Shown: positions 26,290 through 36,314, counted from the stretch's first letter. The stretch: 64,000 nucleotides of DNA from Demequina litoralis (GCF_030418455.1 NZ_JAUHPW010000011.1:36733-100732), one strand, 5' to 3'. A program made the numbers and translations. The notes: generated by a model not told the origin, from the sequence alone.

Positions 26290-27600
26290 CTACTCGACCT
26301 CGGCCCCGAGCGCGGCGAGCTTCGCGCGGAAGTTCTCGTACCCGCGGTCGATGATGCCGATGCCGTGCACCGTCGAGGTGCCGTCGGCGGTCAGCGCCGC
26401 GATGAGGTGGGAGAAGCCGCCGCGCAGGTCCGGGACCTCGATCTCGGCCGCCTGCAGCGGCGTCGGCCCCGAGATCACCGCGGAGTGCTTGAAGTTGCGC
26501 GCGCCGAAGCGGCACGCCACGTCGCCGAGGCACTCGCGGAAGAGCTGCACCTGCGCGCCCATCTGGTTGAGCGCATCGGTGAAGCCGAAGCGGTTCTCGT
26601 AGACGGTCTCGTGGACGATGCTGAGGCCCTTGGCCTGCGTGAGCGCGACCACGAGCGGCTGCTGCCAGTCCGTCATGAAGCCGGGGTGCACATCCGTCTG
26701 CAGCGCGATCGAGCGCAGGTCGCCGCCCGGGTGGTAGAAGCGGATGCCGTCGCGGACCACCTCGAACTCGCCGCCGACCTTGCGGAAGACGTTGAGGAAC
26801 ATGCCCATCGTGCGCTGCTGCGCGCCGTGGACGAAGATGTCTCCCTTGGTCGCGAGCGCCGCGGACGCCCACGAGCCGACCTCGATGCGGTCGGTCAGAG
26901 CGACGTGGTCGTAGCCGTGGAGGCGGTCGACGCCCTCGATGGTGATGGAGCGGTCGGTCGACACCGAGATGATCGCACCCATCTTCTGGAGCGTGTCGAT
27001 GAGGTCCTTGATCTCCGGCTCGACCGCGGCGCCCTCGAGGTGCGTGATGCCCTCGGCCATGACGGCCGTGAGGAGCAGCTGCTCGGTCGCGCCCACCGAC
27101 GGGTACGAGAGCTTGTGCTTGATGCCCTTGAGGCCGTTCGGCGCGGTGAGGTAGAGGCCGTCCTCCATCTGCTCGACCTCGGCCCCGAACTTCTGGAGGA
27201 TCTCGAGGTGGAAGTCGATGGGACGGTCGCCGATGCGGCAGCCGCCGAGGTCGGGGATGACGGCCTCGCCGAGGCGGTGCAGCAGCGGGCCGCACAGCAG
27301 GATCGGGATGCGGGAGGAGCCCGCGTGGGCGGCGATCTGGGCCGCGTCCGCGCGCACGAGCGCCGAGGTGTCCATGGAGAGGACGCCGGACTCGACGTCG
27401 TAGTCCACATCCGTGCCGTGGAGGCGGAGCAGGGAGGACACGACGGAGACGTCGCGGATGTCGGGAACGTTGCGCAGGGTCGACGGGGTGGAGCCCAGCA
27501 GCGCCGCGACCATCGCCTTGGAGACGAAGTTCTTCGCGCCGCGGACGGTGATCTCGCCCGTGAGGGGGCGGCCGCCGGTCACCCGGATGGAGTCGGTCAT
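26290..27600 (-). CDS. murA: UDP-N-acetylglucosamine 1-carboxyvinyltransferase
   Basis: MurA transfers enolpyruvate to UDP-GlcNAc, the first committed step of peptidoglycan synthesis. The 436 residues start at the ATG at 27600 (MTDSIRVTGG) and include RGAKNFVSKAMVAALL and LGGCRIGDRPID. The catalytic loop residue is Cys, so the enzyme should be of the fosfomycin-sensitive type rather than the Asp variant of mycobacteria. It leads the murA-plsC-gpsA-ddl operon. Confidence 0.96.
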   Translation of the reverse strand: MTDSIRVTGGRPLTGEITVRGAKNFVSKAMVAALLGSTPSTLRNVPDIRDVSVVSSLLRLHGTDVDYDVESGVLSMDTSALVRADAAQIAAHAGSSRIPILLCGPLLHRLGEAVIPDLGGCRIGDRPIDFHLEILQKFGAEVEQMEDGLYLTAPNGLKGIKHKLSYPSVGATEQLLLTAVMAEGITHLEGAAVEPEIKDLIDTLQKMGAIISVSTDRSITIEGVDRLHGYDHVALTDRIEVGSWASAALATKGDIFVHGAQQRTMGMFLNVFRKVGGEFEVVRDGIRFYHPGGDLRSIALQTDVHPGFMTDWQQPLVVALTQAKGLSIVHETVYENRFGFTDALNQMGAQVQLFRECLGDVACRFGARNFKHSAVISGPTPLQAAEIEVPDLRGGFSHLIAALTADGTSTVHGIGIIDRGYENFRAKLAALGAEVE

Positions 27601-27664
27601 GCCGACCATCTTCCCCCATCGGCGCCCTCTCGCCCGCATCCGGGGGCGTCGCTACGCTGACGGC

Positions 27665-28537
27665 GTGACCGCCGCCGCACTGTTCGCCGGGCTCGCCACG
27701 CTCGACATCGTCCAGCTGGTCGAGCGGCTGCCCTCGCCCAACGAGAAGGTCGCCGCGCTGGAGTTCTCGGTGTGCGCGGGCGGCCCCGCGGCCAACGCCG
27801 CCGTCGCGTTCGCACGATGCGGCGGCTCTCCGACCCTGGTGACGGCGCTGCCCGCGCACGAGCTCACCCCCCTCGTCACCGCGGACCTCGCGCGCTGCGG
27901 GGTCGCCGTCCACGAGGCCGCCGCCTACGACGGCCCGCCCGTCACCGCGTCGATCATGGTGACCCGCGCGACGGGGGACCGTGCCGTGGTGTCGCCCTCC
28001 GGGGTCGCGACCGGCGGCGGGCTCGCCCCGACCGTCGAGGCGCCGCTCGACGGCGTGGGTGCGGTGCTGGTCGACGGCTACTTCCCCGAGGTCTCGCTGC
28101 CGCTCGCCGCACGGGCGCGCGCCGCCGGCATCCCGGTCATCCTGGACGCCGGCTCGCACAAGCCGCACACCGACCGCGTGGTGGCCGCCTGCGATATCGC
28201 GGTCGTGTCCGACGACTTCGCCCCGCCCGGCACCGGCGGCGCGCCCGACGCGGTGCTCGCCTACCTGTCCGGCCTCGGCATCGCGGCGGCCGTCATCACG
28301 CGCGGCGCGGGCCCCGTGCTCTACCGGACCGCCGCATCGTCCGGCGCGGTCGACGTGCCGCCGGTCGCGTCGGTGGTGGACACGCTGGGCGCGGGCGACT
28401 TCTTCCACGGCGCGCTCGCCTGGCGGATCGCCTCCCTGGGGCGGGACGATGCGCGGCTGCCCGAGGACATCGCGTTCGCGGCCGCGGTGGTCGCCGAGTC
28501 CCTGGGGTCCTTCGGGACGCGCGCCTGGCTGGGCTGA
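27665..28537 (+). CDS. PfkB-family carbohydrate kinase
   Basis: The 290-residue ribokinase-type enzyme carries the N-terminal sugar-binding GGPAANAAVAFARCGG and the C-terminal signature VDTLGAGDFFHGALAW with the catalytic Asp. Family members phosphorylate ribose, adenosine, fructose or related sugars; which one is not evident. The GTG start follows TACGCT (27653-27658) by 6 nt, so it is probably leaderless. It is divergent from murA and contains two motif copies, one of which yields the AASS linker. Confidence 0.88.
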   Translation: MTAAALFAGLATLDIVQLVERLPSPNEKVAALEFSVCAGGPAANAAVAFARCGGSPTLVTALPAHELTPLVTADLARCGVAVHEAAAYDGPPVTASIMVTRATGDRAVVSPSGVATGGGLAPTVEAPLDGVGAVLVDGYFPEVSLPLAARARAAGIPVILDAGSHKPHTDRVVAACDIAVVSDDFAPPGTGGAPDAVLAYLSGLGIAAAVITRGAGPVLYRTAASSGAVDVPPVASVVDTLGAGDFFHGALAWRIASLGRDDARLPEDIAFAAAVVAESLGSFGTRAWLG

Positions 28538-28702
28538 ACCGGCGCCCTGCCCCCGACCCCGCGCCCCTCTCCCCCGCGCCCCGCTCCTCCGCGCCAACCG
28601 GCGTACGGATCGCCGCTCGCTCCGCCGCACCAGGGACGATGCGCGCGTGCCGGGCGTCTGTACGCCGACTGCGGCGGGGTGTCGGGGGTGTCGGGGGTGG
28701 GC

Positions 28703-29311
28703 TCAGCCCGGGATGACGAGGTCGGCGGCGCCCCGCGACGCGCCCACGAGCCGCGCGTTGGCCGCGTCGACCGTGTCCACCCAGGCCACCGCATCGTCCC
28801 GCAGGCGGCCGGTGGCGACGCGACGCTCGATCAGCCGCTCGCGCGCGACCTCCCACGGCACGTCGAGGAACCACAGCGCGTCGAGCGCCGGCCGCACCGC
28901 CTCCCAGCCGCCGCCCACGCCCAGGTAGTTGCCCTCCGTGACGACGATGCGCGCGCCCGCGGGCACGACGAGGCCGCCCGGGACCACGTCGTGGAGGTCG
29001 CGGTCGTAGTCGGGCGCGAGGACGTCCTCGCGCGCCGCGCGGACCCGGCGCAGCAGCGCGACGAAGCCGTCGACGTCGAAGGTCTCGGGCGCGCCCTTGC
29101 GGTCCGCCAGTGCGCGGCGCGCGAGCTCGGCCGCGGACAGGTGGAAGCCGTCCATGGGGAGGTACGCCGCGGCGGCGCCCGCCGCCCGCAGCCCGGCGAC
29201 GAGCTCCCGCGCGAGGGTGGACTTGCCCGCGCCGGGGATGCCCGCGATGCCCAGGATCGCGCGGTCCTCCGCGGCGAGCGCCGCCGCGCGCGCGACCAGC
29301 GCGTCCGTCAT
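28703..29311 (-). CDS. P-loop nucleoside/fructose kinase-like protein
   Basis: The 202-residue protein belongs to the uridine-kinase/FrcK-like group: GIPGAGKST Walker A (residues 23-31), PMDGFHLS, FDVDGFVALLRRV, DYDRDLHD and VVTEGNYL. These proteins phosphorylate nucleosides, fructose or pantothenate-like substrates; the FrcK-like annotation is tentative. Its start overlaps the CPBP gene (ATGA). Three copies of the GACGATGC motif lie in or beside it. Confidence 0.82.
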   Translation of the reverse strand: MTDALVARAAALAAEDRAILGIAGIPGAGKSTLARELVAGLRAAGAAAAYLPMDGFHLSAAELARRALADRKGAPETFDVDGFVALLRRVRAAREDVLAPDYDRDLHDVVPGGLVVPAGARIVVTEGNYLGVGGGWEAVRPALDALWFLDVPWEVARERLIERRVATGRLRDDAVAWVDTVDAANARLVGASRGAADLVIPG

Positions 29312-30144
29312 GGCACGGTCACGAAGACGTCGAACAGCTCGGGATGGTGCGCGTGGACGAGCACCGCGAACACGATCGCGTCGAACAGCAGGTGCACCGT
29401 CACGACGTACGGCAGAGACTTGGTGCGCGCGAAGATCCACCCCTGCACCAGCGCGAACGGGATGGTGAGCAGCGGCCCCCACTCGCGGTACCCGAGCTCC
29501 CACAGGAAGCTGACGAACACGACGGACTGGAGCACGTTGGCCAGCGCCATCGGGAAGTGGCTGCGCAGCAGGGCGAAGACGATGCAGATGAAGAACAGCT
29601 CGTCCCACAGCCCGACCGCGTTGACGCCGACGAAGAGCCGCGCGATCTCGACTCCGCCGTCGAGGTCGGGCCAGTTGAGGTACGCGCCGGAGCCGATGAA
29701 GTAGAACGGCAGCACGAGGTAGCCGACCGCCACCACGACGGCCAGGTAGATCCACTGGGTGCGGCTCCACCGCTGTCCCGTGCCGATGGGGAAGGTGATC
29801 GCGCGGTCGCGGAAGACGAGCCGCGAGATCAGCGTGGGCACCACCACCGCGAGGCCGAGCGCGGCGGTGAAGCGCGCCATCCCGGCGTCGGACAGGTCCG
29901 CCTCGAGCGAGATGGTCGAGATGATCGCCTGGCCCAGCGCGATCAGCGCGAGGTCGCGGCCCAGGCGCCGGTCGACCGCGAGCCCGAGGAGGACGCCCGC
30001 CACGAGCGGCACGTAGCCCCACGGGCGCACGTGCACCGCGAAGAGCAGCACCGCGGCGCCGCAGACGAGCGCCGCCGCCAGGATCCGTGCGGTGGTGCGC
30101 GCGTCGGCGCGCAGCGCGGGCACGTCCGGGGCGGTCGCGGTCAT
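29308..30144 (-). CDS. CPBP-family intramembrane protein, copy 1
   Basis: The 278-residue polytopic protein ends with a CPBP (Abi/CAAX-protease-like) core: LWDELFFICIVFALLR, FVSFLWELGYREWG and a late HLLFDAI helix. The usual glutamate pair is DE here and the downstream Arg is conserved, so activity is plausible but not certain. On the minus strand CATAGT stands 7 nt before the ATG, again compatible with a leaderless message. It is coupled to the kinase and divergent from a second CPBP gene. Confidence 0.75.
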   Translation of the reverse strand: MTATAPDVPALRADARTTARILAAALVCGAAVLLFAVHVRPWGYVPLVAGVLLGLAVDRRLGRDLALIALGQAIISTISLEADLSDAGMARFTAALGLAVVVPTLISRLVFRDRAITFPIGTGQRWSRTQWIYLAVVVAVGYLVLPFYFIGSGAYLNWPDLDGGVEIARLFVGVNAVGLWDELFFICIVFALLRSHFPMALANVLQSVVFVSFLWELGYREWGPLLTIPFALVQGWIFARTKSLPYVVTVHLLFDAIVFAVLVHAHHPELFDVFVTVP

Positions 30145-30289
30145 GTGCGCGACTATGCCAGACGAACGATTCCCCACGACGACAGTGACAGGTGGGACGC
30201 GGCGGTGCGCGCGGCTTTCCACGAGACCTTCCCCGCCGGTGATCCCCCTGCTACGTTCGACGCGCAGCCGACGAAGGGACCCCGGCGCG

Positions 30290-31060
30290 ATGCCCGCTGA
30301 GACCGAGACCACCCGCCGCATGACCTGGCCCGGGCTCGTGGGCCTGCTGCTCGCCTTCCTGCTCGTGCCCTCGTTCGTCAGCGTGCTTTTCCTGCATTCG
30401 CAGTCCGAGCGGCTGTTCCCCGACGCGCACGCGGGCCTCAAGGTCGCGATCGTGCATGCGGTCGGCACCGCGATCGTCGTGCTTGCCATCACCGCCAAGC
30501 GCTGGTGGCCGGCGGTGCTGAGGGACCACATGCCGGCGCGCGGCTGGGTGTGGCTCCCGTCGCTCGCGATCGTCACGGTCGCGATCGGCCTCGCGGACTG
30601 GGGCCGGGTCGGGACGGCCGGCGCCGCCGCCGTCGCCGCCCTCGCGCTCGGGACGTTGATGATCGCGACCGGCGAGGAGCTCATGTTTCGCGGCGTCATG
30701 GTCGTGTTCCTGCGGACACGCATGGGCGAGCTCGGAGTCGCGCTCGTGACGTCGCTGGTGTTCGGCCTGTCTCATGTCCTCGCCGGGCCGGTCCAGGTGG
30801 TCTTCTCGATGCTGCTGGGCTTCGTGCTCTACACGGCGCGACGCGTCTCGGGAGGAATCGCCGTGCCGATCCTCGTGCACCTCGCGTGGGACCTCAGCGT
30901 GTTCACGTCGTTCCTCACGGCGGATCCGGCCGACGGTTCCGACGCGTCCGTCGCCCTCGCGCTGGTGAACATCGTCGCGGCGATCGTGCTCGCCGTCCTG
31001 TGGCGCAAGGTGACGCCCGCATCGTCCCCTGACCCCGCAGCGTCGCTGCCGACGGCCTAG
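30290..31060 (+). CDS. CPBP-family intramembrane metalloprotease, copy 2
   Basis: The 256 residues form about seven helices with the complete CPBP motif set: ATGEELMFRGVMV (EExxxR), FGLSHVLAG and ILVHLAWDLSVF, the residues that coordinate the active-site metal in Rce1-type proteases. An AGGGAC sequence stands upstream of the ATG at 30290. It is divergent from copy 1 across a 145-bp gap. Members of this family mature prenylated or bacteriocin-related peptides; the substrate here is unknown. Confidence 0.85.
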   Translation: MPAETETTRRMTWPGLVGLLLAFLLVPSFVSVLFLHSQSERLFPDAHAGLKVAIVHAVGTAIVVLAITAKRWWPAVLRDHMPARGWVWLPSLAIVTVAIGLADWGRVGTAGAAAVAALALGTLMIATGEELMFRGVMVVFLRTRMGELGVALVTSLVFGLSHVLAGPVQVVFSMLLGFVLYTARRVSGGIAVPILVHLAWDLSVFTSFLTADPADGSDASVALALVNIVAAIVLAVLWRKVTPASSPDPAASLPTA

Positions 31061-31074
31061 CCGCCCGAACGCCG

Positions 31075-31108
31075 CGAGGGCCGCACCCCTCGCGGGATGC
31101 GGCCCTCG
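31075..31108. terminator. Bidirectional terminator between CPBP copy 2 and leuD
   Basis: A perfect 11-bp stem (CGAGGGCCGCA with TGCGGCCCTCG, 12-nt loop) lies between the two convergent stops, next to a GGACGATGCG motif at 31111-31120. Confidence 0.7.
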
Positions 31109-31124
31109 ACGGACGATGCGCGGG

Positions 31125-31766
31125 TTACGCGTCGACGGGGCGCGCGGCCTCGATGTGGACGCTCGGCAGGTGCTTGGCCGGGAGCGTCTGCGGGCGCCAC
31201 GCGGCGCGCGTCTTCTCGAACTCGGTGATCTCGCCCTCGTGCTGGAGCGTGAGGCCGATGTCGTCGAGGCCCTCCATGAGGCGCCAGCGGACGTAGTCGT
31301 CGATCTCGAACGGGACCGTGAGCTCGCCGCAGGTGACCGTGCGGTCCTCGAGCGAGACGGTGATCTCCTTGCCGGGCTCGGCGTCGAGCAGCTTCCACAG
31401 CAGCTCGACGTTCTCCTGGCTCACGACCGCCGCGAGGAGGCCCTGCTTGCCGGAGTTGCCGCGGAAGATGTCCGCGAAGCGCGAGGCGATGACGACCTTG
31501 AAGCCGTAGTCCTTGAGCGCCCACACGGCGTGCTCGCGGGACGAGCCGGTGCCGAAGTCGGGGCCCGCGACCAGCACGGAGCCCGCCTTGTACTCGTCCT
31601 TGTTGAGGATGAAGTCGGCGTCGCCTCGCCAGGCGGCGAACAGCGCGTCCTCGAAGCCCGTGCGCGTGATGCGCTTGAGGTAGACCGCGGGGATGATCTG
31701 GTCGGTGTCGACGTTCGAGCGGCGCAGCGGGACGCCGACGCCGGTGTGCGTGGTGAACTTCTCCAT
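31125..31766 (-). CDS. leuD: 3-isopropylmalate dehydratase small subunit
   Basis: LeuD is the swivelling small subunit of isopropylmalate isomerase in leucine synthesis. The 213 residues contain [33 protein letters not shown] and [17 protein letters not shown], the substrate-binding set. It follows leuC by 14 nt with GGAGAC before the start, so the pair is one operon. Confidence 0.96.
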   Translation of the reverse strand: MEKFTTHTGVGVPLRRSNVDTDQIIPAVYLKRITRTGFEDALFAAWRGDADFILNKDEYKAGSVLVAGPDFGTGSSREHAVWALKDYGFKVVIASRFADIFRGNSGKQGLLAAVVSQENVELLWKLLDAEPGKEITVSLEDRTVTCGELTVPFEIDDYVRWRLMEGLDDIGLTLQHEGEITEFEKTRAAWRPQTLPAKHLPSVHIEAARPVDA

Positions 31767-31780
31767 GTCGGGTCTCCTTC

Positions 31781-33205
31781 TCAGACCAGCGCCGCGGGGG
31801 CGTCGACCAGGTCGTCGGGGCTGGACAGGGTGCCGCGGACCGCGGTCGCGGCGGCGACGAGCGGCGACACCAGGTGGGTGCGGCCGCCCTTGCCCTGGCG
31901 GCCCTCGAAGTTGCGGTTCGACGTGGACGCCGAGCGCTCCTGGGGCTTGAGCTGGTCCGGGTTCATGCCCAGGCACATCGAGCAGCCGGCGTTGCGCCAC
32001 TCCGCACCGAAGTCGAGGAAGACCTTGTCGAGGCCCTCGGCCTCCGCCTGCAGGCGCACGCGGGCCGAGCCGGGCACCACGAGCATGCGGGTGTGCGGCG
32101 CCTTCTCGCGGCCCTGGATGATCGCGGCGGCGGCACGGAGGTCCTCGATGCGGCCGTTGGTGCACGAGCCGAGGAACACGGTGTCGATCGGGATCTCGCG
32201 GAACGGCGTGCCCGGGGTGAGGCCCATGTACTCGAGCGCGTTGACGGCGGCCTCGCGGTCCGCCTCCTCGGCGAAGTCCTCGGGGCTGGGCACGTTGGCC
32301 GACAGCGGCAGGCCCTGGCCCGGGTTGGTGCCCCACGTGATGAACGGCTCGAGATCGGCGGCATCGAGGTCCACCTCGGTGTCGAAGACGGCGTCGTCGT
32401 CCGTGGTGAGCGTCCGCCAGTAGTCGACGGCGGCGTCCCAGTCCTCGCCCTCCGGGGCGTGCGGGCGTCCCTTGACGTACTCGAAGGTGGTGTCGTCGGG
32501 GGCGATGATGCCGGCGCGCGCGCCCGCCTCGATCGACATGTTGCAGATGGTCATGCGCGCCTCCATGGAGAGCGCGCGGATGGCCTCGCCGCGGTACTCG
32601 AGCACGTAGCCCTGTCCGCCGCCGGTGCCGATCTTCGCGATGATCGCGAGGATGATGTCCTTGGCGGTCGAGCCCTTGGGCAGCGTGCCGTCGACGTTGA
32701 TCGCCATGGTCTTGAACGGCTTGAGCGGCAGCGTCTGCGTGGCGAGCACGTGCTCGACCTCCGAGGTGCCGATGCCGAAGGCCAGCGCGCCGAACGCGCC
32801 GTGCGTGGAGGTGTGCGAGTCGCCGCAGACGACCGTCATGCCCGGCATGGTGAGGCCGAGCTGCGGGCCGACGACGTGGACGATGCCCTGGTCGGCGTCG
32901 CCGAGCGAGTGGATGCGGATGCCGAACTCGGCGGCGTTCTCGCGCAGCTTGTTCACCTGCTTGCGCGAGGTCTCGTCCGCGATCGGCAGGTCGATGTCGA
33001 GCGTGGGGGTGTTGTGGTCCTCGGTCGCGATCGTGAGGTCCGGGCGGCGGACCTGGCGGCCGGCGAGCCGGAGGCCCTCGAATGCCTGAGGCGAGGTCAC
33101 CTCGTGGCACATGTGCAGGTCGATGTAGATGAGGTCCGGCGCGCCGTCCTCACCCTTCCGGACCAGGTGGCTGGTCCACAACTTCTCGGCGAGGGTGGTT
33201 CCCAT
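31781..33205 (-). CDS. leuC: 3-isopropylmalate dehydratase large subunit
   Basis: LeuC carries the [4Fe-4S] cluster of isopropylmalate isomerase. The 474 residues include [25 protein letters not shown] and the three cluster cysteines, one in GSCTNGR and two in [14 protein letters not shown] stands before the ATG at 33205. It is divergent from the IclR regulator across a 54-bp gap holding an inverted repeat, the arrangement known for NdgR/LtbR control of leuCD in actinobacteria. Confidence 0.97.
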   Translation of the reverse strand: MGTTLAEKLWTSHLVRKGEDGAPDLIYIDLHMCHEVTSPQAFEGLRLAGRQVRRPDLTIATEDHNTPTLDIDLPIADETSRKQVNKLRENAAEFGIRIHSLGDADQGIVHVVGPQLGLTMPGMTVVCGDSHTSTHGAFGALAFGIGTSEVEHVLATQTLPLKPFKTMAINVDGTLPKGSTAKDIILAIIAKIGTGGGQGYVLEYRGEAIRALSMEARMTICNMSIEAGARAGIIAPDDTTFEYVKGRPHAPEGEDWDAAVDYWRTLTTDDDAVFDTEVDLDAADLEPFITWGTNPGQGLPLSANVPSPEDFAEEADREAAVNALEYMGLTPGTPFREIPIDTVFLGSCTNGRIEDLRAAAAIIQGREKAPHTRMLVVPGSARVRLQAEAEGLDKVFLDFGAEWRNAGCSMCLGMNPDQLKPQERSASTSNRNFEGRQGKGGRTHLVSPLVAAATAVRGTLSSPDDLVDAPAALV

Positions 33206-33223
33206 CGCGAACTCCTTCACAGG

Positions 33224-33253
33224 TCGACATCTCATGATTTGAGACGTTAGTAT
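33224..33253 (+). promoter_or_regulatory. IclR promoter with internal operator
   Basis: TCGACA (33224-33229) and TAGTAT (33248-33253) are 18 bp apart and end 6 nt before the GTG start, so the regulator message should be leaderless. The inverted repeat TCTCA-N5-TGAGA (33230-33244) fills the spacer, so the bound regulator would block its own promoter and probably that of leuC on the other strand. Confidence 0.7.
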
Positions 33254-33259
33254 CGCTCC

Positions 33260-33982
33260 GTGGACAATCATAGCGGTGTTGGAGTCATTGACAAGGCGGC
33301 GGCGATCCTGGGGGCCCTCGAGCAGGGGCCCGCGACGCTCGCCGAGCTCGTGGCCTCCACCCACCTCGCCCGCCCGACCGTGCACCGGCTCGCGCTCGCC
33401 CTCGAGCACCACCACCTCGTGGGCCGCGACGCCTCGGGCGCGTTCGTCCTGGGACGACGCTTCGCCTCGCTCGCCGCGTCCGTCAACGAGGACCGCCTCG
33501 TGTCCGCCGCGCAGCCCGTCCTCACGGTCCTGCGCGACCGCACCGGGGAATCCTCCCAGCTGTACCGCCCGCACGGCGACGAGCGCATCTGCATCGCGTC
33601 CGCGGACCGGCCCGTGGGCCTGCGCGACTCGATCCCGGTGGGCACCACCATGACGATGAAGGCAGGCTCGGCGGCCAAGGTGCTGCTCGCCTGGACAGAG
33701 CCCGAGCGCATGCACCGTGGCCTCGCCGACGCGCGCTACAACGCCGCCGAGCTCGACCGCGTGCGCCAGCAGGGCTTCGCCGAGAGCGCGAGCGAGCGCG
33801 AGGCGGGCGTCGCCTCGGTGTCCGCGCCCGTGTGGGGCGCCGCCGGCACCGTCATCGCCGCCGTGTCCATCTCCGGCCCGATCGAGCGCCTCACCTCCAC
33901 CCCGGGGGCCGTGCACTCGGGCGCCGTCATCGACGCGGCACGCCAGCTCACCGAGGTGCTCCAGCGCACCGTCATCGCGTAG
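33260..33982 (+). CDS. ndgR: IclR-family regulator (NdgR/LtbR-like)
   Basis: The 240-residue protein has an N-terminal winged helix ([24 protein letters not shown]) and a C-terminal effector domain. Divergent position from leuCD is diagnostic of the actinobacterial regulator that represses leucine genes (LtbR in Corynebacterium, NdgR in Streptomyces). It starts with GTG. The symbol is assigned by context, not by direct comparison. Confidence 0.88.
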   Translation: MDNHSGVGVIDKAAAILGALEQGPATLAELVASTHLARPTVHRLALALEHHHLVGRDASGAFVLGRRFASLAASVNEDRLVSAAQPVLTVLRDRTGESSQLYRPHGDERICIASADRPVGLRDSIPVGTTMTMKAGSAAKVLLAWTEPERMHRGLADARYNAAELDRVRQQGFAESASEREAGVASVSAPVWGAAGTVIAAVSISGPIERLTSTPGAVHSGAVIDAARQLTEVLQRTVIA

Positions 33983-34065
33983 GGCGGCGCGGCCCGCGCA
34001 TCGTCCCGCCGCGAGGGTGACATAGGTCCCTGGCGTGTGCCCGCGCGCCCGCTCACCCTGATGGC

Positions 34066-34593
34066 ATGGACATCGTCGTCTTCGAATCGCTGTACGGCAA
34101 CACCGCCGCCGTCGCCGCCGCCATCGCGGACGGCCTCGGCGAGGGCGCCCGCGCGCTCACCACGTCCGAGGCGACACCCGAGATCGTCGCCGCCGCCCGC
34201 ATCGTCGTCGCGGGCGCGCCCGTGCATGCGATGAGCCTGCCGACCACCGCGAGCCGCGAGTCCGCGCGCTCCAAGCCCCAGGGCGCCGACCGCATGCCCG
34301 CCGACCTCGGCCACATGCCGATGCGCGAGTGGCTGGCCGCGCTCCCCCGCGGGCCGCGCCTGGGCGCCGCCTTCGACACGCGGGTCCGGGGCCCCCTCGG
34401 GCACGGCGCCTCGAAGGCGATCGCCCACACCCTCGAGGCGGACGGCTTCACGCTCCTCGACGGCCCCCGCGGGTTCACCGTCCACATGCACACCTCCGCA
34501 TCGGAGCCCGCGACGCTGCTCGCCCGCGGCCAGCTCGACCTTGCGCGCGAGTGGGGCACCCACCTGAGGGAGCGCGCCGGCAGCCTCGTGTGA
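34066..34593 (+). CDS. Flavodoxin-like protein
   Basis: The 175-residue protein begins [20 protein letters not shown], matching the FMN-phosphate loop of flavodoxins (T/S-x-T/Y-GNT), and has a second flavin-loop-like [10 protein letters not shown]. Length and layout fit a stand-alone electron-transfer flavodoxin. Partners are not evident. It is followed closely by the DCC-family gene on the same strand. Confidence 0.8.
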   Translation: MDIVVFESLYGNTAAVAAAIADGLGEGARALTTSEATPEIVAAARIVVAGAPVHAMSLPTTASRESARSKPQGADRMPADLGHMPMREWLAALPRGPRLGAAFDTRVRGPLGHGASKAIAHTLEADGFTLLDGPRGFTVHMHTSASEPATLLARGQLDLAREWGTHLRERAGSLV

Positions 34594-34614
34594 CCGTCCC
34601 GCTACCGTGGGACG

Positions 34615-35082
34615 ATGCGCGCGATCGTGATCTTCGACGGCGACTGCGGCCTGTGCAACGGCTTCGTCGAGTGGCTCCTGCGCCGCGATCGCGAGGGACG
34701 CTTCCTCATCGCGGGGTCGGCGGGCGCGCCCGGCCGCGCCGCGCTCGAGGCCTCCGGCCTGGGGACCGGGATCGCCCGGTCCAGCATCGTCGTGTGGGAC
34801 GGCGGCGCGGGTCGGGTGAGGACCGATGCGCTGGTGAGGATCGCGCGCGGCCTCCCGTGGCCGTGGCGCGCGGCCGTCGCGCTGCGCATCGTCCCGCGCG
34901 TCCTCCGGGATGGCGTCTACGACCAGGTCGCGCGGCGCCGGCCGCGGCGCGCCGCCGAGGATCCGGCATGCGGCATCCCGCCTGCCGACCTGGTCGCGCT
35001 GTGGCGGTCGCGGCTCGCGACGACGGCGGACGTCGCTGCGCTCGCATCGGAGCCCGGACACACGCCAGCGCCCCGCACCTGA
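34615..35082 (+). CDS. DCC-family thiol-disulfide oxidoreductase-like (DUF393)
   Basis: The 155-residue product opens with the family signature FDGDCGLCN, which includes the DxDC thiol motif, followed by a helical domain. Such proteins are assumed to act in thiol-disulfide exchange, without firm proof. The start codon lies inside a GGGACGATGCG motif (34609-34619), and TACCGT (34603-34608) sits 6 nt before ATG, so the message is probably leaderless. A hairpin overlaps its 3' end. Confidence 0.82.
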   Translation: MRAIVIFDGDCGLCNGFVEWLLRRDREGRFLIAGSAGAPGRAALEASGLGTGIARSSIVVWDGGAGRVRTDALVRIARGLPWPWRAAVALRIVPRVLRDGVYDQVARRRPRRAAEDPACGIPPADLVALWRSRLATTADVAALASEPGHTPAPRT

Positions 35083-35102
35083 GGGGGCGTGCGGGGCGCT
35101 GG
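35065..35102. terminator. Terminator at the 3' end of the DCC gene
   Basis: A perfect 14-bp stem (CCAGCGCCCCGCAC with GTGCGGGGCGCTGG) overlaps the DCC stop codon. Confidence 0.7.
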
Positions 35103-35148
35103 GGTGACGCTCGGGGGCCGGCTGGGAGGTCGGCGCGCCCGAGCGGTG

Positions 35149-35185
35149 CGACGGCGCCCCCGCTGAGGGGGTCGGGGCGCCGTCG
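35149..35185. terminator. Terminator facing the membrane-anchored sigma partner
   Basis: A 12-bp stem (CGACGGCGCCCC with GGGGCGCCGTCG, 13-nt loop) lies 12 nt beyond the stop of the minus-strand gene at 35198. Confidence 0.7.
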
Positions 35186-35197
35186 ACGTGCTGGGGG

Positions 35198-36283
35198 CTA
35201 GCGCGAGCCGAAGCCCGCGCCGCGTGCGGCCGACGTGCCCGAGCCGCCCGACCACGACGAGCCGCCCGACCACGACGAGCCGCCGTCGCGGTCGGAGCCG
35301 CGCTGGTTCCCGTAGCCGTTGCCCTGCTCGCGCTGGGTCGATCCGTTGCCGCGCTCCGTGGCGGCGTCCTCGTCGCGGTCGCGCTGAGGCGAGGTGAGGC
35401 GGGGCTTGGTCGTGGTCTCGGGAGCGGAGCCCTCGACCTCGGCACCGGCCTCGACGTCGGACTCGAGCTCGGCCTGAGCCTCGTCCTCGGTGGTCGCTTC
35501 GTCGGAGGCGTCCTTGTCCTTCTCGACCTTGTCGCCGTGGCGCTCCTGCCACTTCTCGCTGTCCGCCTGCCACGCGACGTGGAGGCTGCGGTGGCGCTCG
35601 GCGACGCCCTGGCCGAAGTCCTTGCCGGTCGCGTCGGTGCTCTCCATCCACTCGAAGATCTCACGGAGGCACTCGTGGACCTTCTCGGAGACCTCCGAGC
35701 CGGTGTCGCCCTCGGAGTCCTCGGTGGTCTCCTCGGTGGTCGAGGCCTCGTCCTCGGTCGACTCCTCGGTGGACTCGTCGGTGGACTCGGACTGCTCGTC
35801 CTCGAGGGCCTCGTCGCCGAGGACCTCGGCGACCGCCTCGTCGACGAGCGCGATCGCGGACTCGGTGTCGCCCGACTCCTCGGCCTTGCGGGCCTCGTCG
35901 ATGCGCTCCTGCGCACCCCCGTTGCCGAGGCCGAGGCGCTCGATCGCGCGGTCGAGGCCGTAGAGGGCGTCGCCCGGCGCGGCGGAGTCCGCCGCCGCGG
36001 TGCCGCCGACCATGCCGGCGAGCAGCAGGGCCGCGCCGCCGGCGAGGGCGGTGCGGACGCGGGTCTTCGAACGACGGGCCGGGACTGCGGCGGGTGCCTC
36101 GTCGGCGGCCGCGGCGGCGACGCTCGCGAGCATCGCACCGGCGCGCTCCGCCTCACTCGCGGACGGCGCCGCGTCGAGGCCGCGCAGCTGCGCGATGGCG
36201 TCGGCAGCGTCGCCGAGGTTCTCGGTGGGCTTGCCGGAGAGCAGGCGCTCGATGTCGCGGTCGTCGAAGTCGCGGTTCGTCAT
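35198..36283 (-). CDS. Single-TM acidic protein, probable anti-sigma partner
   Basis: The 361-residue product has a charged N-terminus, one TM segment (about residues 78-97, TALAGGAALLLAGMVGG), then AAPGDALYGLDRAIERLGL, which resembles the extracytoplasmic DUF5667 start. A very acidic Thr/Ser/Glu-rich linker (about 150-200) and a Gly/Ser tail with two GGSSWSG repeats follow. It starts 31 nt after the ECF sigma gene, the usual position of an anti-sigma factor; no zinc-binding HxxxCxxC is present. Function is inferred from context. Confidence 0.65.
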   Translation of the reverse strand: MTNRDFDDRDIERLLSGKPTENLGDAADAIAQLRGLDAAPSASEAERAGAMLASVAAAAADEAPAAVPARRSKTRVRTALAGGAALLLAGMVGGTAAADSAAPGDALYGLDRAIERLGLGNGGAQERIDEARKAEESGDTESAIALVDEAVAEVLGDEALEDEQSESTDESTEESTEDEASTTEETTEDSEGDTGSEVSEKVHECLREIFEWMESTDATGKDFGQGVAERHRSLHVAWQADSEKWQERHGDKVEKDKDASDEATTEDEAQAELESDVEAGAEVEGSAPETTTKPRLTSPQRDRDEDAATERGNGSTQREQGNGYGNQRGSDRDGGSSWSGGSSWSGGSGTSAARGAGFGSR

Positions 36284-36314
36284 GCCCCTGTCATCGCCGG
36301 GGCGGACGGATCGG

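Noticed and set aside
28538..28702. A small gene in the gap between the PfkB gene and the P-loop kinase
   Set aside because: Only short frames of biased composition occur; the gap shows GTCGGGGGT direct repeats and one GGGACGATGCG motif.
35198..36283. Classic zinc anti-sigma (ZAS) domain in the sigma partner
   Set aside because: No HxxxCxxC motif is present; the anti-sigma role rests on position and topology only.
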